Shown: positions 26,079 to 35,016, counted from the first letter of the stretch. The stretch is DNA of 64,000 bases from Virgibacillus proomii (GCF_900162615.1 NZ_FUFN01000010.1:2014519-2078518), one strand, 5' to 3'. A program made the numbers and translations. The notes: a model not told the origin generated them from the sequence alone.

Positions 26079-26620
26079 GCATCTAACGCTTTTAGTTCAT
26101 TTACCAATACCAAAAAAGCAGCTTCGTCCATATCATCTAGCGCCTTATCGATTTTTCTTTGGATGATTTGTTTTTGAAATTTGTATAGGGATTGATCTAA
26201 AATTTGTTTAGCGATTTTTTTATCTTTTTCCGTAATAAAATACTCATCTGGGATAAATGGATTCTCCTCGAGAACAGAAATATAAAGTGCATTTTGATAG
26301 GACTTATGAAAATTTAGTTGTAGATACAACGGTTCGTTTTTATTCAAGCGAATATCATGAAACGACTTTTCTGCATCTGTTGTAACTAATTGATTTTTAT
26401 AAAAGCGAAAAGCTACTTCTTCTGAACATTGACTTGTCATAATTATGCCACGCGGGCAGAATTTTGCTTCCCGAACAAAATGAAGCTGTCCAAGTAATTC
26501 ATCATGATTCATTAAATAATTTAAAATCCATACGCTCTCTCGCTTTTTTAACTGATAATTGTTTAAAAACCATTGGATGAAGTTCTTTTTATCTTCCACA
26601 GATACCGGAGTGTGCACCAT
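26042..26620 (-). CDS. ypiB: YpiB: UPF0302 and IDEAL domain protein
   Basis: This 192-residue protein has a UPF0302 domain (about 1-130: KKNFIQWFLNNYQLKKRE, AKFCPRGIIMT) and a C-terminal IDEAL motif (IDKALDDMDEAAFLVLVNEL, about 152-172), as in B. subtilis YpiB. The family is conserved in Bacillaceae; the biochemical role is not established. The ATG at 26620 follows gggaggtt. ypiA ends 46 bases upstream on the same strand. Its last codons form part of a terminator hairpin. Confidence 0.85.
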   Translation of the reverse strand: MVHTPVSVEDKKNFIQWFLNNYQLKKRESVWILNYLMNHDELLGQLHFVREAKFCPRGIIMTSQCSEEVAFRFYKNQLVTTDAEKSFHDIRLNKNEPLYLQLNFHKSYQNALYISVLEENPFIPDEYFITEKDKKIAKQILDQSLYKFQKQIIQRKIDKALDDMDEAAFLVLVNELKALDATYSMQPKLQKQ

Positions 26621-26666
26621 CCTCTAACCTCCCTCACAACCGCTAACTTGCCTTGCATAAACCTTT

Positions 26667-27932
26667 CTAAATCCCTCTATCTGATTGTTGTAATCGACGC
26701 AGAAATTCAGTAATCTCATCATCAAATGGCTGTTTTTCTAGATATGCAGTAAAAACAGGTATTGCTTCTTCTACCCTCCCTTCTTCCGTTAAAAAGTATC
26801 CATACTCCTTCAAGAAATCACTATCATCTTTTAGATTATTATATGCTATTGTATAATGTTTTAATGCATTATTATATTCTTCAATTTCATTATAAGCACG
26901 GGCTAGTTCCCATTCATACAAAGGATCAAGAGCCCCTATATCTTTTATTTCGATAAGCAGGTCAATAATTCCTTTAAAATCGGCCCTGTTTTTTAAGAGT
27001 TCAATTAAAAATAAAATCGCTTCTTTAAAGTCAGGGTCAATCGCAACTGCTTCTCTTACATACGTTTCACTTGCATCATCCTTATTAAGTTGATGTGCGA
27101 GCCGTCCGGCAAGTAAATATAATTCTTTATGAAACTCATCTACTTGCAAACCTTTTTGAGCAGTTTCATATGCTTTTTCAATTAAACCTTCTTCCATATA
27201 AACATTAGCAAGATGAAGGTAAACAGTATGATAATACGTATCAAGCTCAATAACTCGCTCCCAAGCTTTTCTTGCAATATCGTTTCTGCCAGCTTGATAG
27301 GCAGTAAAACCGTATTTAAACAAGGACTCCGGATTTTCATTTGCTTCATCTTGGTAATAGGTTAAGGCAAGTTCGAATTCACCAGCTTCTGCATATGCTT
27401 CTGCCAGCCGATCGCGAACCGATACATGCCCAATTTCGTTCGTTTTTGGCAAGACTTTTTCATAATAAGTCGTTGCTTTTAAATAATTTCCTGTAGAAAA
27501 ATATAATTCTCCTAACGCAAAATCAATGATTGGTTCATTTGGATCGAGTCGCTTCGCAGCTAATAACTTTTGTTCTGAAACCTCAAATAAACCTTGAGAT
27601 TGGTAAAGATCAGCTAATTGAATTAACGTTTGCATATAAGCAGGATCATTTTCATGAATATCGTTTAATAATTCAATGGCAGATTCATCATCTTCTAATT
27701 CAATATAAATATCAGCAAGTGTTAATTTTAGTTCCGCTTCATCAGGGTATTGTTGAATTAATTCCTCTAGTAGTACTTTTGCTTCTTGCAAAAAGCCCCA
27801 TTGTATATATAATTCAGCAATCGTATAGCGTTCCTCTTCATTTGCAACTGGCAAAAAATTTTCTAATAGTTCGATTGCTTTTTCTGTTTGTTGGGCCTCC
27901 ATAAGTCGAATGGCTTCCATAATTGTTTCCAA
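26667..27932 (-). CDS. ypiA: YpiA: tetratricopeptide repeat protein
   Basis: This is a 421-residue, acidic, all-helical protein made of about ten TPR-type repeats (for example ALGELYFSTGNYLKATTYYEKV and HLANVYMEEGLIEKAYETAQKG), starting near residue 5 and running to the end. There is no signal peptide. B. subtilis YpiA lies in the same position; TPR proteins act as protein-interaction scaffolds, and no partner is known to me. The start is a TTG at 27932, 6 bases after aaagggag; an ATG at 27920 is possible. A good promoter lies at 27969-27997. Confidence 0.85.
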   Translation of the reverse strand: METIMEAIRLMEAQQTEKAIELLENFLPVANEEERYTIAELYIQWGFLQEAKVLLEELIQQYPDEAELKLTLADIYIELEDDESAIELLNDIHENDPAYMQTLIQLADLYQSQGLFEVSEQKLLAAKRLDPNEPIIDFALGELYFSTGNYLKATTYYEKVLPKTNEIGHVSVRDRLAEAYAEAGEFELALTYYQDEANENPESLFKYGFTAYQAGRNDIARKAWERVIELDTYYHTVYLHLANVYMEEGLIEKAYETAQKGLQVDEFHKELYLLAGRLAHQLNKDDASETYVREAVAIDPDFKEAILFLIELLKNRADFKGIIDLLIEIKDIGALDPLYEWELARAYNEIEEYNNALKHYTIAYNNLKDDSDFLKEYGYFLTEEGRVEEAIPVFTAYLEKQPFDDEITEFLRRLQQSDRGI

Positions 27933-27968
27933 ATTGAACTCCCTTTCTACACGTTCTTCATACTTTTT

Positions 27969-27997
27969 ATGATAACGAAAAACAGATGCATGTTCAA
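27969..27997 (-). promoter_or_regulatory. sigma-A promoter of ypiA-ypiB
   Basis: TTGAAC (27992-27997), 17-base spacer and TATCAT (27969-27974) on the minus strand. The leader would be about 30 bases. Confidence 0.7.
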
Positions 27998-28146
27998 AAT
28001 ATAAGTATAGCTACATATAACAAACTATTTTCCATCTTAAACGAAGAAGCAAGCTAGCCTTTATGAAGACAGGTGCTGGGACATAAGCAAATACGAAATA
28101 GCACAAACCGAACAATTCATTTATAATTGTTCGGTTTGTTTGTGTT

Positions 28147-28430
28147 TAGAAAAACTTGGCTTGTCGCCAAGTCTTTAGCGAAAGCCATCGTTTTTCTTAT
28201 ACGATAAAGTGAAACTTCATTCAGTAGGAGTTTTCTTCCATCTCCTATTGAATGTTAGTACCGCAAGGGTATGACCTAAAGGCCCTTAAACGAATCGGGC
28301 ATTTAGGTGCCGTTTTCTCCCGCTTAGACCTTTAGTATCAACTCAAGATTTTGAAGTGGGAGGTCTTACGGCACCTTACATACGGGATAAAGCCTAAAAT
28401 TTTATACTTTCCTATAGTACAAGGACGATT
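28147..28430 (+). repeat. family C repeat, copy 4, split by family A
   Basis: The left half (28147-28205: agaaaaacttggcttgtc to ttcttatacgat) and right half (28389-28430: aagcctaaaattt to cctatag) together match the continuous copy at 20790-20867. Confidence 0.75.
28206..28388 (+). repeat. family A repeat, copy 5 (full length, nested in C)
   Basis: Full copy. Stem 1 is attcagtaggag with ctcctattgaat; stem 2 is taaaggccc with gggcattta; stem 3 is ggtgccgt enclosing ctcccgctt, pairing with aagtgggag and acggcacc. The sequence gataaag occurs at both junctions (28203-28209 and 28386-28392). Confidence 0.85.
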
Positions 28431-28477
28431 TGTTGTTCGTTTTTTAATCAGCAGTTTTTGTTTTGTCCCAGCCTCTT

Positions 28478-29764
28478 TTATATAATTTGCTCCAAATCTT
28501 TAAAAAAACTTGGATATGATGTGGCGATTGGAGTGATATCATCAATCGTAACTTCTGTAGTGGTAATCAGTGAGGCGACCGCTGCGAGCATCCCCATTCG
28601 ATGGTCATGATAAGATTCAACTCGGTTACCTACTAATTTTGTTTTTCCACAAATAATGAATCCATCTTTCGTTTCTTTAATGTTTGCCCCTAAACGTGTT
28701 AAGGTTTCTGTGACAGCGCGAATTCGGTCCGTTTCTTTAACGCGAAGCTCTCGTGCATCTTTAATTACGGTTGTGCCTTCAGCTTGGGTAGCCAAAAGAG
28801 CAATAATTGGAATTTCATCGATTAAGCGAGGAATAATCTCACCCTCTATAGTTACAGCTTTTAATTCCCGATACGTAATGGTAATGTTACCGATCCGCTC
28901 TCCGCCTTTTTGCCGCTCATTTTCTATCTGGATATCCGCTCCCATTTCCAATAAAACATCAATGATTCCCGTTCTTGTTTCATTTAACCCTACGTTTAAA
29001 AGCTTTAAACTACTTCCAGGTACAATCGCTGCTGCTACTAAGAAAAAGGCTGCAGAAGAAATATCACCAGGGACATAGATATCCGTTGCTGTTAGTGTTT
29101 GATTACCTTTTAAAGAAACAGCAGTTCCGTTTATATGTAACTCAGCGCCAAAAGCTTCTAACATCGTTTCTGTATGGTTTCGCGTTGACGTACTCTCCGT
29201 CACGGTTGTTTCTCCTTCAGCAAATAAACCTGCTAAAAGAATAGCTGATTTCACTTGTGCACTTTTAACAGGCAACTCGTAACGGATTCCCTTCATTGTT
29301 TGTCCTCTTATGGCTAATGGAAGATAATTACCGTGATCTCTACCATCTATTTGCGCTCCCATTAAACGGAGTGGCTCCACTACCCGGTTCATGGGACGTT
29401 TCGTTAATGAAATATCACCATGTAATGTAGTAAACATTGGCAATCCTGCTAAAATGCCAAGCATTAATCTTGCAGTTGTTCCAGAATTACCGAAATACAA
29501 TGGCTCCAAAGGTTCTTTTAAAGCTTCCGGTCCTTTACCAAAAATGGTTAAACTGGAACCTTTTTGCTCGATTTTTACTCCCATCGCTTGAAAGATAGTC
29601 AACGTACGCAGACAATCTTCACTACCTAAAAAATGTTGAACATGCGTCGTTCCATGGGCTAACGAACCAAACATAACGGAACGGTGTGAAATAGATTTGT
29701 CTCCAGGTACCTCAATTTTTCCTTGTAACGGTCCTTTCGGCGGCTGAAGCTTTCGTTCCCTCAA
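28478..29764 (-). CDS. aroA: 3-phosphoshikimate 1-carboxyvinyltransferase (EPSP synthase)
   Basis: This is step six of the shikimate pathway. The protein is 428 residues with the start at the TTG 29764, because aaaggagga lies 7-8 bases before it; the in-frame ATG at 29785 has no site and the extra residues are not in relatives. Motifs: VPGDKSISHRSVMFGSLA, GNSGTTARLMLG, KRPMNR, VPGDISSAAFF, PRLIDEIPIIALLA, RVKETDRI. GNSGT with Gly rather than Ala at the inhibitor-contact position is the common form. It is the last gene of the aro cluster (named aroE in B. subtilis). Confidence 0.95.
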   Translation of the reverse strand: MRERKLQPPKGPLQGKIEVPGDKSISHRSVMFGSLAHGTTHVQHFLGSEDCLRTLTIFQAMGVKIEQKGSSLTIFGKGPEALKEPLEPLYFGNSGTTARLMLGILAGLPMFTTLHGDISLTKRPMNRVVEPLRLMGAQIDGRDHGNYLPLAIRGQTMKGIRYELPVKSAQVKSAILLAGLFAEGETTVTESTSTRNHTETMLEAFGAELHINGTAVSLKGNQTLTATDIYVPGDISSAAFFLVAAAIVPGSSLKLLNVGLNETRTGIIDVLLEMGADIQIENERQKGGERIGNITITYRELKAVTIEGEIIPRLIDEIPIIALLATQAEGTTVIKDARELRVKETDRIRAVTETLTRLGANIKETKDGFIICGKTKLVGNRVESYHDHRMGMLAAVASLITTTEVTIDDITPIATSYPSFFKDLEQII

Positions 29765-29788
29765 CAGATACTCCTCCTTTTGCATGGA

Positions 29789-30889
29789 TTAGTTTTCAAT
29801 CATTGTTTCATATCCTGCTTGTTTTAAAACCAATTCACTCGTTTTTTGTAATTTTTCCGAAGCAAAGCTTAAGCGTAATGCACCCATGATACCTTCACGA
29901 ATTTCTAATATTTGAATATTATTAATACTTACTTCATGCTGTGCTAATAATTGCGTTACATGTGCTAACGCACCTGTTTGGTCACGAATGTCTACATATA
30001 AATCGTGATAGGAAGGAATTACCCCTTTATCCGATGTACCTAAACCGTCGCGATACACTTTGGCCTCTTCTAAATAGTTTATCATTTCTTTCTTTCTATT
30101 TTTCTCTAGTAGCGTTTTTAATGTTTCCATCTCGGTAATCCATTCACCTAATAATTGAGCCATTTTTTTACGGTTATGATAAAAAATATCTTGCCATAGA
30201 GCTGGATTACTTGAAGCTATTCTAGTAATATCACGAAAACCACCAGCAGCGAGGTTTGGGAGATATGCATGTGTTTGTTGCCAATGTTTTGCTTGATGAA
30301 CTAATGATGAAGCAATAAGATGTGGAAAATGGGAAATCACTCCTGTCATTTCGTCATGCTCTTCTGCTTCTAAAACAACAAATTTACTCTTTGTAGGAAG
30401 CAATAATGATTTTAATGCTTCCACATCGGATGATGAACTACTCTCTGTTGGTGTAAGGACATAAATGGCATTTTCGAACAAATGGCCTTTCGCTGCTTCT
30501 ATCCCTTTTTTATGTGAACCTGCCATCGGATGACCACCAATAAACGCTACCTGGCTATTTTTTAGTTGGTTAGCTGCTACTATTATGGATTGCTTTACGG
30601 ATGAAACATCACTTACGATAAGTTTCTTCGTCAATGGTATTTCGTCTAACATTGCTAATAGACGAATCGATTCAGAAATGGGCGCAGCTATAATTAAGTA
30701 ATCTGCCCGTTGTACTGCTGTTGTATAATCCGTAATAGCCTCCTGAATAATTCGATGCTCCTTTGCATATCGAAGCGTATCCTTATGAATATCATAGCCA
30801 ATAATATGATTTGCATCGCTCGGTTGAAGTGCTTTAGCGATAGATGCTCCAATCAATCCCAAACCAGCAATTGTTATGGTTCGCTTCAC
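29789..30889 (-). CDS. tyrA: prephenate dehydrogenase TyrA
   Basis: TyrA oxidises prephenate to 4-hydroxyphenylpyruvate for tyrosine. The 366-residue protein has the NAD-binding start ITIAGLGLIGASIAKAL, GGHPMAGSHKKGIEAAK and a C-terminal ACT domain (about 295-366, VDIRDQTGALAHVTQLLA), which usually gives tyrosine feedback control. It starts with GTG at 30889 after aggagatgg. hisC lies 12 bases upstream. Confidence 0.95.
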   Translation of the reverse strand: MKRTITIAGLGLIGASIAKALQPSDANHIIGYDIHKDTLRYAKEHRIIQEAITDYTTAVQRADYLIIAAPISESIRLLAMLDEIPLTKKLIVSDVSSVKQSIIVAANQLKNSQVAFIGGHPMAGSHKKGIEAAKGHLFENAIYVLTPTESSSSSDVEALKSLLLPTKSKFVVLEAEEHDEMTGVISHFPHLIASSLVHQAKHWQQTHAYLPNLAAGGFRDITRIASSNPALWQDIFYHNRKKMAQLLGEWITEMETLKTLLEKNRKKEMINYLEEAKVYRDGLGTSDKGVIPSYHDLYVDIRDQTGALAHVTQLLAQHEVSINNIQILEIREGIMGALRLSFASEKLQKTSELVLKQAGYETMIEN

Positions 30890-30901
30890 GTTGCCATCTC
30901 C

Positions 30902-31993
30902 TTAGCCCTTTTGTTTATGATACTTTAAGATTAATTCTTGCAGTCGTTCCATATCTTCTTTTAATCCTAGTGTTAATCGAATTGTATTAGGTATACCTAA
31001 TAGTTCTCCTGGACGTAGGATAAAGCCATGTTGAATTAAATAATCAAACATATCTGTTCCGCTTTCGGGTGTTGCCACGAGCATAAAATTAGTTTCAGAC
31101 GGAAAATAATGCCATCCTATATCATCTAAAAACTGTTGAAATGCTAATTTCACTTCTAAGTTTTTTGCTTTTGTGTCTTTGATAAAAGCTTCGTCATTTA
31201 ACGCAATTCGGGCAATTTGCTGAGCAATAGATGTTGTATTGAACGGACCACGAACTAAATTCAGCTGCTTAACAATAGCTGCATTTGCTATTCCATAACC
31301 AATGCGGAGGCCTGCGAGCCCATATGCTTTAGAAAAGGTTCGTAATACAATTAGATTGCTATATTGTTTTACTTGTTCAATAGCTTGTATATCTTTTTCC
31401 GGATCGACATATTCGTAGTATGCTTCATCCAAGACAACTAGAACTTCTTCAGGGCATGCATTCATAAATCGAATAAAGTTCTCTTTTGGCATCGGATTTC
31501 CAGTCGGGTTATTCGGTGAGCAGAACCATACCACATTGGTGTTTTCATCAATCGCTTCCAGCATACCGTCTATATCATGATAGCCGTCAATGGTAGCTAT
31601 TTCCCTCACCTCTGCTCCCTCAATAATGGCATTATGCTTATATTGCGGAAAGGTAGGAGCTGCCATTACAGTATTCACGTCTGGAAAAAGAAACGTACGA
31701 CAAATCATTTGAATGATTTCCTCTGATCCACTGCCAAAGATAATTTCAGCCTCGTGTACATTTAGTTTTTTGGCAAGGTCTATTCGTAACTCTCTTGTAT
31801 ATCCATCTGGATACATATCAAAAGCAGGTACATAATCTATTAAAAACTCCTTAATTTTTGGTGTAAAACCATAAGGATTCTCATTAGAAGATAATTTAAC
31901 GATTCGATCTAATTTATAATATTTTTTTATGTCTTGAATCTGCTTTCCTTGCTGATATGGTGCTAATTGATTTAATCTATCTTTTATCTTCAT
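30902..31993 (-). CDS. hisC: histidinol-phosphate / aromatic aminotransferase HisC
   Basis: This PLP aminotransferase serves histidine synthesis and, in Bacillus, phenylalanine and tyrosine as well. The 363-residue protein has LSSNENPYGFTP, GSGSEEIIQMI, FCSPNNPTGNPMP, LDEAYYEYV and the PLP lysine in RTFSKAYGLAGLRIGYG. Its ATG overlaps the aroH stop (ATGA). In B. subtilis the trpEDCFBA genes separate aroH and hisC; here the two are directly joined. Confidence 0.95.
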   Translation of the reverse strand: MKIKDRLNQLAPYQQGKQIQDIKKYYKLDRIVKLSSNENPYGFTPKIKEFLIDYVPAFDMYPDGYTRELRIDLAKKLNVHEAEIIFGSGSEEIIQMICRTFLFPDVNTVMAAPTFPQYKHNAIIEGAEVREIATIDGYHDIDGMLEAIDENTNVVWFCSPNNPTGNPMPKENFIRFMNACPEEVLVVLDEAYYEYVDPEKDIQAIEQVKQYSNLIVLRTFSKAYGLAGLRIGYGIANAAIVKQLNLVRGPFNTTSIAQQIARIALNDEAFIKDTKAKNLEVKLAFQQFLDDIGWHYFPSETNFMLVATPESGTDMFDYLIQHGFILRPGELLGIPNTIRLTLGLKEDMERLQELILKYHKQKG

Positions 31994-32373
31994 TGTCTAA
32001 ACCCCTTTTTTGTTAGGTCTGGCCGTAAATGTATCGCTTCATTTTGAAATATGTGCTGAATACTAGCTTGATCTTTCTCTGTGTTTACTACCATCATAAC
32101 ACGGATACACGCCATTAAACTGTTAGGTACGTCTATTTCCTTCATACACATAACAGGCACATACTTCCACCCTGTTCCTGGTAATAGTCGTAAGGCTTTG
32201 GCTGGAAATGCAGCCGTAATGTCTTTTGTAACAGAGATAAAAACATGCGATACATCGTCAGGAACTATATTATTTTTTTCTACCATTTCCTCAACCAAAA
32301 TTCTTGTATTCTCAATAATAACTTCTTCTTTATTCTCAGATACAGTTGTCGCTCCACGAATTCCCCTTGTCAC
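31990..32373 (-). CDS. aroH: chorismate mutase AroH
   Basis: This is a monofunctional AroH-class chorismate mutase, making prephenate from chorismate for phenylalanine and tyrosine. The 127-residue protein has RGIRGATTVSENKEEVI, MVEKNNIVPDDVSHVFISVTKDI (region about 33-55) and FPAKALR, all typical of the trimeric family. The GTG start overlaps the aroB stop in GTGA, and its own stop overlaps hisC, so aroB-aroH-hisC are translationally coupled. Confidence 0.95.
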   Translation of the reverse strand: MTRGIRGATTVSENKEEVIIENTRILVEEMVEKNNIVPDDVSHVFISVTKDITAAFPAKALRLLPGTGWKYVPVMCMKEIDVPNSLMACIRVMMVVNTEKDQASIQHIFQNEAIHLRPDLTKKGFRQ

Positions 32374-33449
32374 TTCTTCACCAGCTTTCTTTCAAAAGAA
32401 TGTAAGTAATCTAACATTGCTTGATCACCAATTGTTCTTATGGCTGGTTTACCAATCTTCTCAAGTAAAACCATTTGAATCTGCTTTTGTTTATTTTTCT
32501 TATCTTTTTTCATTTTTGCAAGTAGTGCTTGATGCTCGATGGCTTTTAAATGGAGAGGATATTTATTTTGCTCCATCCACTGTTTTAATTGTCTAAATGG
32601 TAGTTCATTATTAAAGAACTGCTCACTCACATGAACAGCAAACAATAGACCAATTGCCACTGCTTCCCCATGAGTTAAAGATCCATAGCCTAACTCTGCT
32701 TCTAGTGCATGCCCTAACGTATGTCCTAAATTTAAGTATTTCCGAATACCGGCTTCTTTTTCATCTTTTTCCACAACTTCGGCCTTAATTTGAATTCCTG
32801 TACGGAGATGAGTTTGTAAGCTTTGTAACGATAAAGCAGCTAAGTCAGCTTTTAAAAAGGAATGAAAGGTCAACTCATCCGAGATCATTGCTTCTTTTAT
32901 TAATTCTGCATAGCCAGACCGCACTTCTTGCTCACTTAGGGTCTGCAATGTTTCTACATCATAAATGACTGCTTGCGGCTGATAAAAGCTGCCAATCAAA
33001 TTCTTGCCCATCGAATGATTAATGGCTACTTTCCCGCCTACACTGCTGTCATGAGCTAAAATCGTTGTTGGCATTTGAATATAATCTATTCCTCGCATGT
33101 ATGTTGCAGCTACAAAACCAGCCAAATCGCCAATAACTCCCCCACCTAAAGCAATAAGTAAAGCATCACGATCCAGACCAAATTTGATAGCTTCTGTTTG
33201 CAATTGGTAAAAATATTCGATACTCTTTGTTCGTTCTCCTCTTGGAACGACAGTATGGTAAACTTGATGATCTGAAAGGCTTGATAAACAATCGGATAAA
33301 TATAAATCTCTCACCCGTTCATCGGTGACAATCCAAATAGCCGAGTACTCCTTAGGCAAATAATTCGCAATCTGGTTACGTATACCTTCTCCAATTGTAA
33401 TCGTATATGAATTCGTACTTGCTTGTACGATAAGTTCTGTCGTTTTCAC
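32370..33449 (-). CDS. aroB: 3-dehydroquinate synthase AroB
   Basis: AroB converts DAHP to 3-dehydroquinate. The 359-residue protein has GGGVIGDLAGFVAATYMRGI, the Lys/Asp region HDSSVGGKVAINHSMGKNLIG, EVRSGYAELIKEA and the zinc site NLGHTLGHALE plus LTHGEAVAIG. I choose GTG 33449, one base after the aroC stop and preceded by caggtg; the longer frame to 33515 lies inside aroC and adds non-family sequence. Confidence 0.94.
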   Translation of the reverse strand: MKTTELIVQASTNSYTITIGEGIRNQIANYLPKEYSAIWIVTDERVRDLYLSDCLSSLSDHQVYHTVVPRGERTKSIEYFYQLQTEAIKFGLDRDALLIALGGGVIGDLAGFVAATYMRGIDYIQMPTTILAHDSSVGGKVAINHSMGKNLIGSFYQPQAVIYDVETLQTLSEQEVRSGYAELIKEAMISDELTFHSFLKADLAALSLQSLQTHLRTGIQIKAEVVEKDEKEAGIRKYLNLGHTLGHALEAELGYGSLTHGEAVAIGLLFAVHVSEQFFNNELPFRQLKQWMEQNKYPLHLKAIEHQALLAKMKKDKKNKQKQIQMVLLEKIGKPAIRTIGDQAMLDYLHSFERKLVKK

Positions 33450-33450
33450 T

Positions 33451-34620
33451 TTAAAAACACCTGATTTCTTCCCGATATTGATCCATCGCTGCTTGCAATT
33501 TGGGAAATTGATCACTCGTAAATTGTTCCGTAATCGCTTTGGCTAATTCAAAAGCTACTACATGTTCCATCACTACAGCAGCAGCTGGAACTGCACAAGC
33601 ATCCGATCGTTCTACTGTTGCTTTAAATGGCTGTTTCGTTTCTATATCAACACTTTGTAGCGGGTGTTTCATCAATGTTGGGATCGGCTTCATAACCCCT
33701 CTTACAACAATCGGCATTCCGGTCGTCATTCCACCTTCAAAGCCGCCAAGACGGTTAGTAGTACGATAATAACCTCTTTCTTCACTCCAAGCAATCTCAT
33801 CATGAACCTCACTACCGTTAAGCTTGGCTGCTGCAAAACCAATCCCAAATTCTACCCCTTTAAATGCATTAATACTCACAACACTACCTGCTATTTTACT
33901 ATCAAGCTTGCGGTCATAGTGAACGTAAGATCCGATTCCTGCTGGCATTCCTTCTACGTAGACCTCGCAAATGCCCCCGATAGAATCACCTTCTTGTTTT
34001 GCTAGATCAATCGCATCCATCATCGATTGTTCCACATCTTTATCCAGCACACGGACCGGTGAATCCTCTGAAAGTTGCTGGCGATCTGACATAGTTAAAT
34101 GCTCTTGATCTTTGGCAACGATACCTGCTATTTCTTTCACATAACCAGATATTTCAATCCCTAAATGTTTCAGCATTGTTTTAGCAACAGCACCAGATGC
34201 TACACGTGCTGCTGTTTCACGAGCAGAGGAACGCTCCAAAATATTTCGTATATCGCGATGCCCGTATTTTAGGGCACCATTCAAATCAGCGTGTCCAGGC
34301 CTTGGTCTCGTTACTACTCTTCTTATTTTGGTTTCCTCAGAAATAGGGTCTTCTCCCATAATATCTTCCCAATGCTTAAAATCATCGTTATGTATGACTA
34401 AAGAGACGGGAGAGCCTAAAGTCATACCATGTCTAACACCGCCTACAATCTCAACTAAATCCTTTTCAATTTGCATTCTTTTTCCACGCCCATGGCCTTT
34501 TTGCCTGCGTAATAGAGAACTATTGATATCTTCTTTTAAAAGCGGCATACGAGCTGGTACGCCCTCAATAATGGTTGTTAATTGCTTTCCATGTGATTCT
34601 CCCGCTGTCAAGTAACGCAC
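33451..34620 (-). CDS. aroC: chorismate synthase AroC
   Basis: This is the last step of the shikimate pathway and uses reduced FMN. The 389-residue protein has the three family signatures: GESHGKQL near the N-terminus, GHADLNGALKYGHRDIRNILERSSARET (about 126-153) and RSDACAVPAAAVVMEHVVA near 340. It is first in aroC-aroB-aroH-hisC-tyrA-aroA (named aroF in B. subtilis). The ATG follows aaaaggagaa. There is a 440-base gap to cheR. Confidence 0.96.
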   Translation of the reverse strand: MRYLTAGESHGKQLTTIIEGVPARMPLLKEDINSSLLRRQKGHGRGKRMQIEKDLVEIVGGVRHGMTLGSPVSLVIHNDDFKHWEDIMGEDPISEETKIRRVVTRPRPGHADLNGALKYGHRDIRNILERSSARETAARVASGAVAKTMLKHLGIEISGYVKEIAGIVAKDQEHLTMSDRQQLSEDSPVRVLDKDVEQSMMDAIDLAKQEGDSIGGICEVYVEGMPAGIGSYVHYDRKLDSKIAGSVVSINAFKGVEFGIGFAAAKLNGSEVHDEIAWSEERGYYRTTNRLGGFEGGMTTGMPIVVRGVMKPIPTLMKHPLQSVDIETKQPFKATVERSDACAVPAAAVVMEHVVAFELAKAITEQFTSDQFPKLQAAMDQYREEIRCF

Positions 34621-35016
34621 ATCTCATTCTCCTTTTATGAATTTTTCTAATTACTATACCATAAATTGTCGTGTTTTTGGCAATAAAAACACAAAAAAAC
34701 GAATTAATACGTTAAAAGATTAAAGTGAAGCGCTATCAATTCATCTTTTAACAAAACGAATGGTTATAAATTGATGTTGTTTCTCTATCTCAAATATCAC
34801 GGAAGATAAGTGAATATTTGAGATAGGGTCACGATGGGAATGAAAAGTACGAAGAAACATATATATGTCAGGAGGCAGGCAGATATCCCCATTGTACTAG
34901 CTTACACTTCCCACTACATCTTATTAACTTCTAAAGCCCAATAGTGACCATTCTTCCATACGATTTGTCATTTTCACCGATTTTTGAACAACCTTTCAAC
35001 AAGACATATTAATTAA
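34621..35016. other. gap between cheR and aroC
   Basis: There is no gene here. It contains a 13-base perfect inverted repeat, ctatctcaaatat (34785-34797) with atatttgagatag (34814-34826), loop 16. It lies about 165 bases before the aroC start, so it could be a leader hairpin or an operator. No TRAP-type GAG/TAG repeat run or T-box sequence was seen. Confidence 0.4.

Larger units (their letters stand above)
28074..28474. repeat. family D element (outer shell of a triple nest)
   Basis: Inverted ends tgctgggacataa (28074-28086) and ttttgtcccagc (28461-28472) bound the block. Just inside the left end is a 15-base perfect palindromic hairpin (28103-28117 with 28125-28139). Family C and family A lie within. 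The right end abuts the aroA stop and could act as its terminator. Confidence 0.65.

Noticed and set aside
28074..28474. CRISPR array or insertion sequence in the repeat-rich ypiA-aroA gap
   Set aside because: There is no regular spacing of identical short repeats and no open frame; the structure is nested single copies of interspersed repeats.
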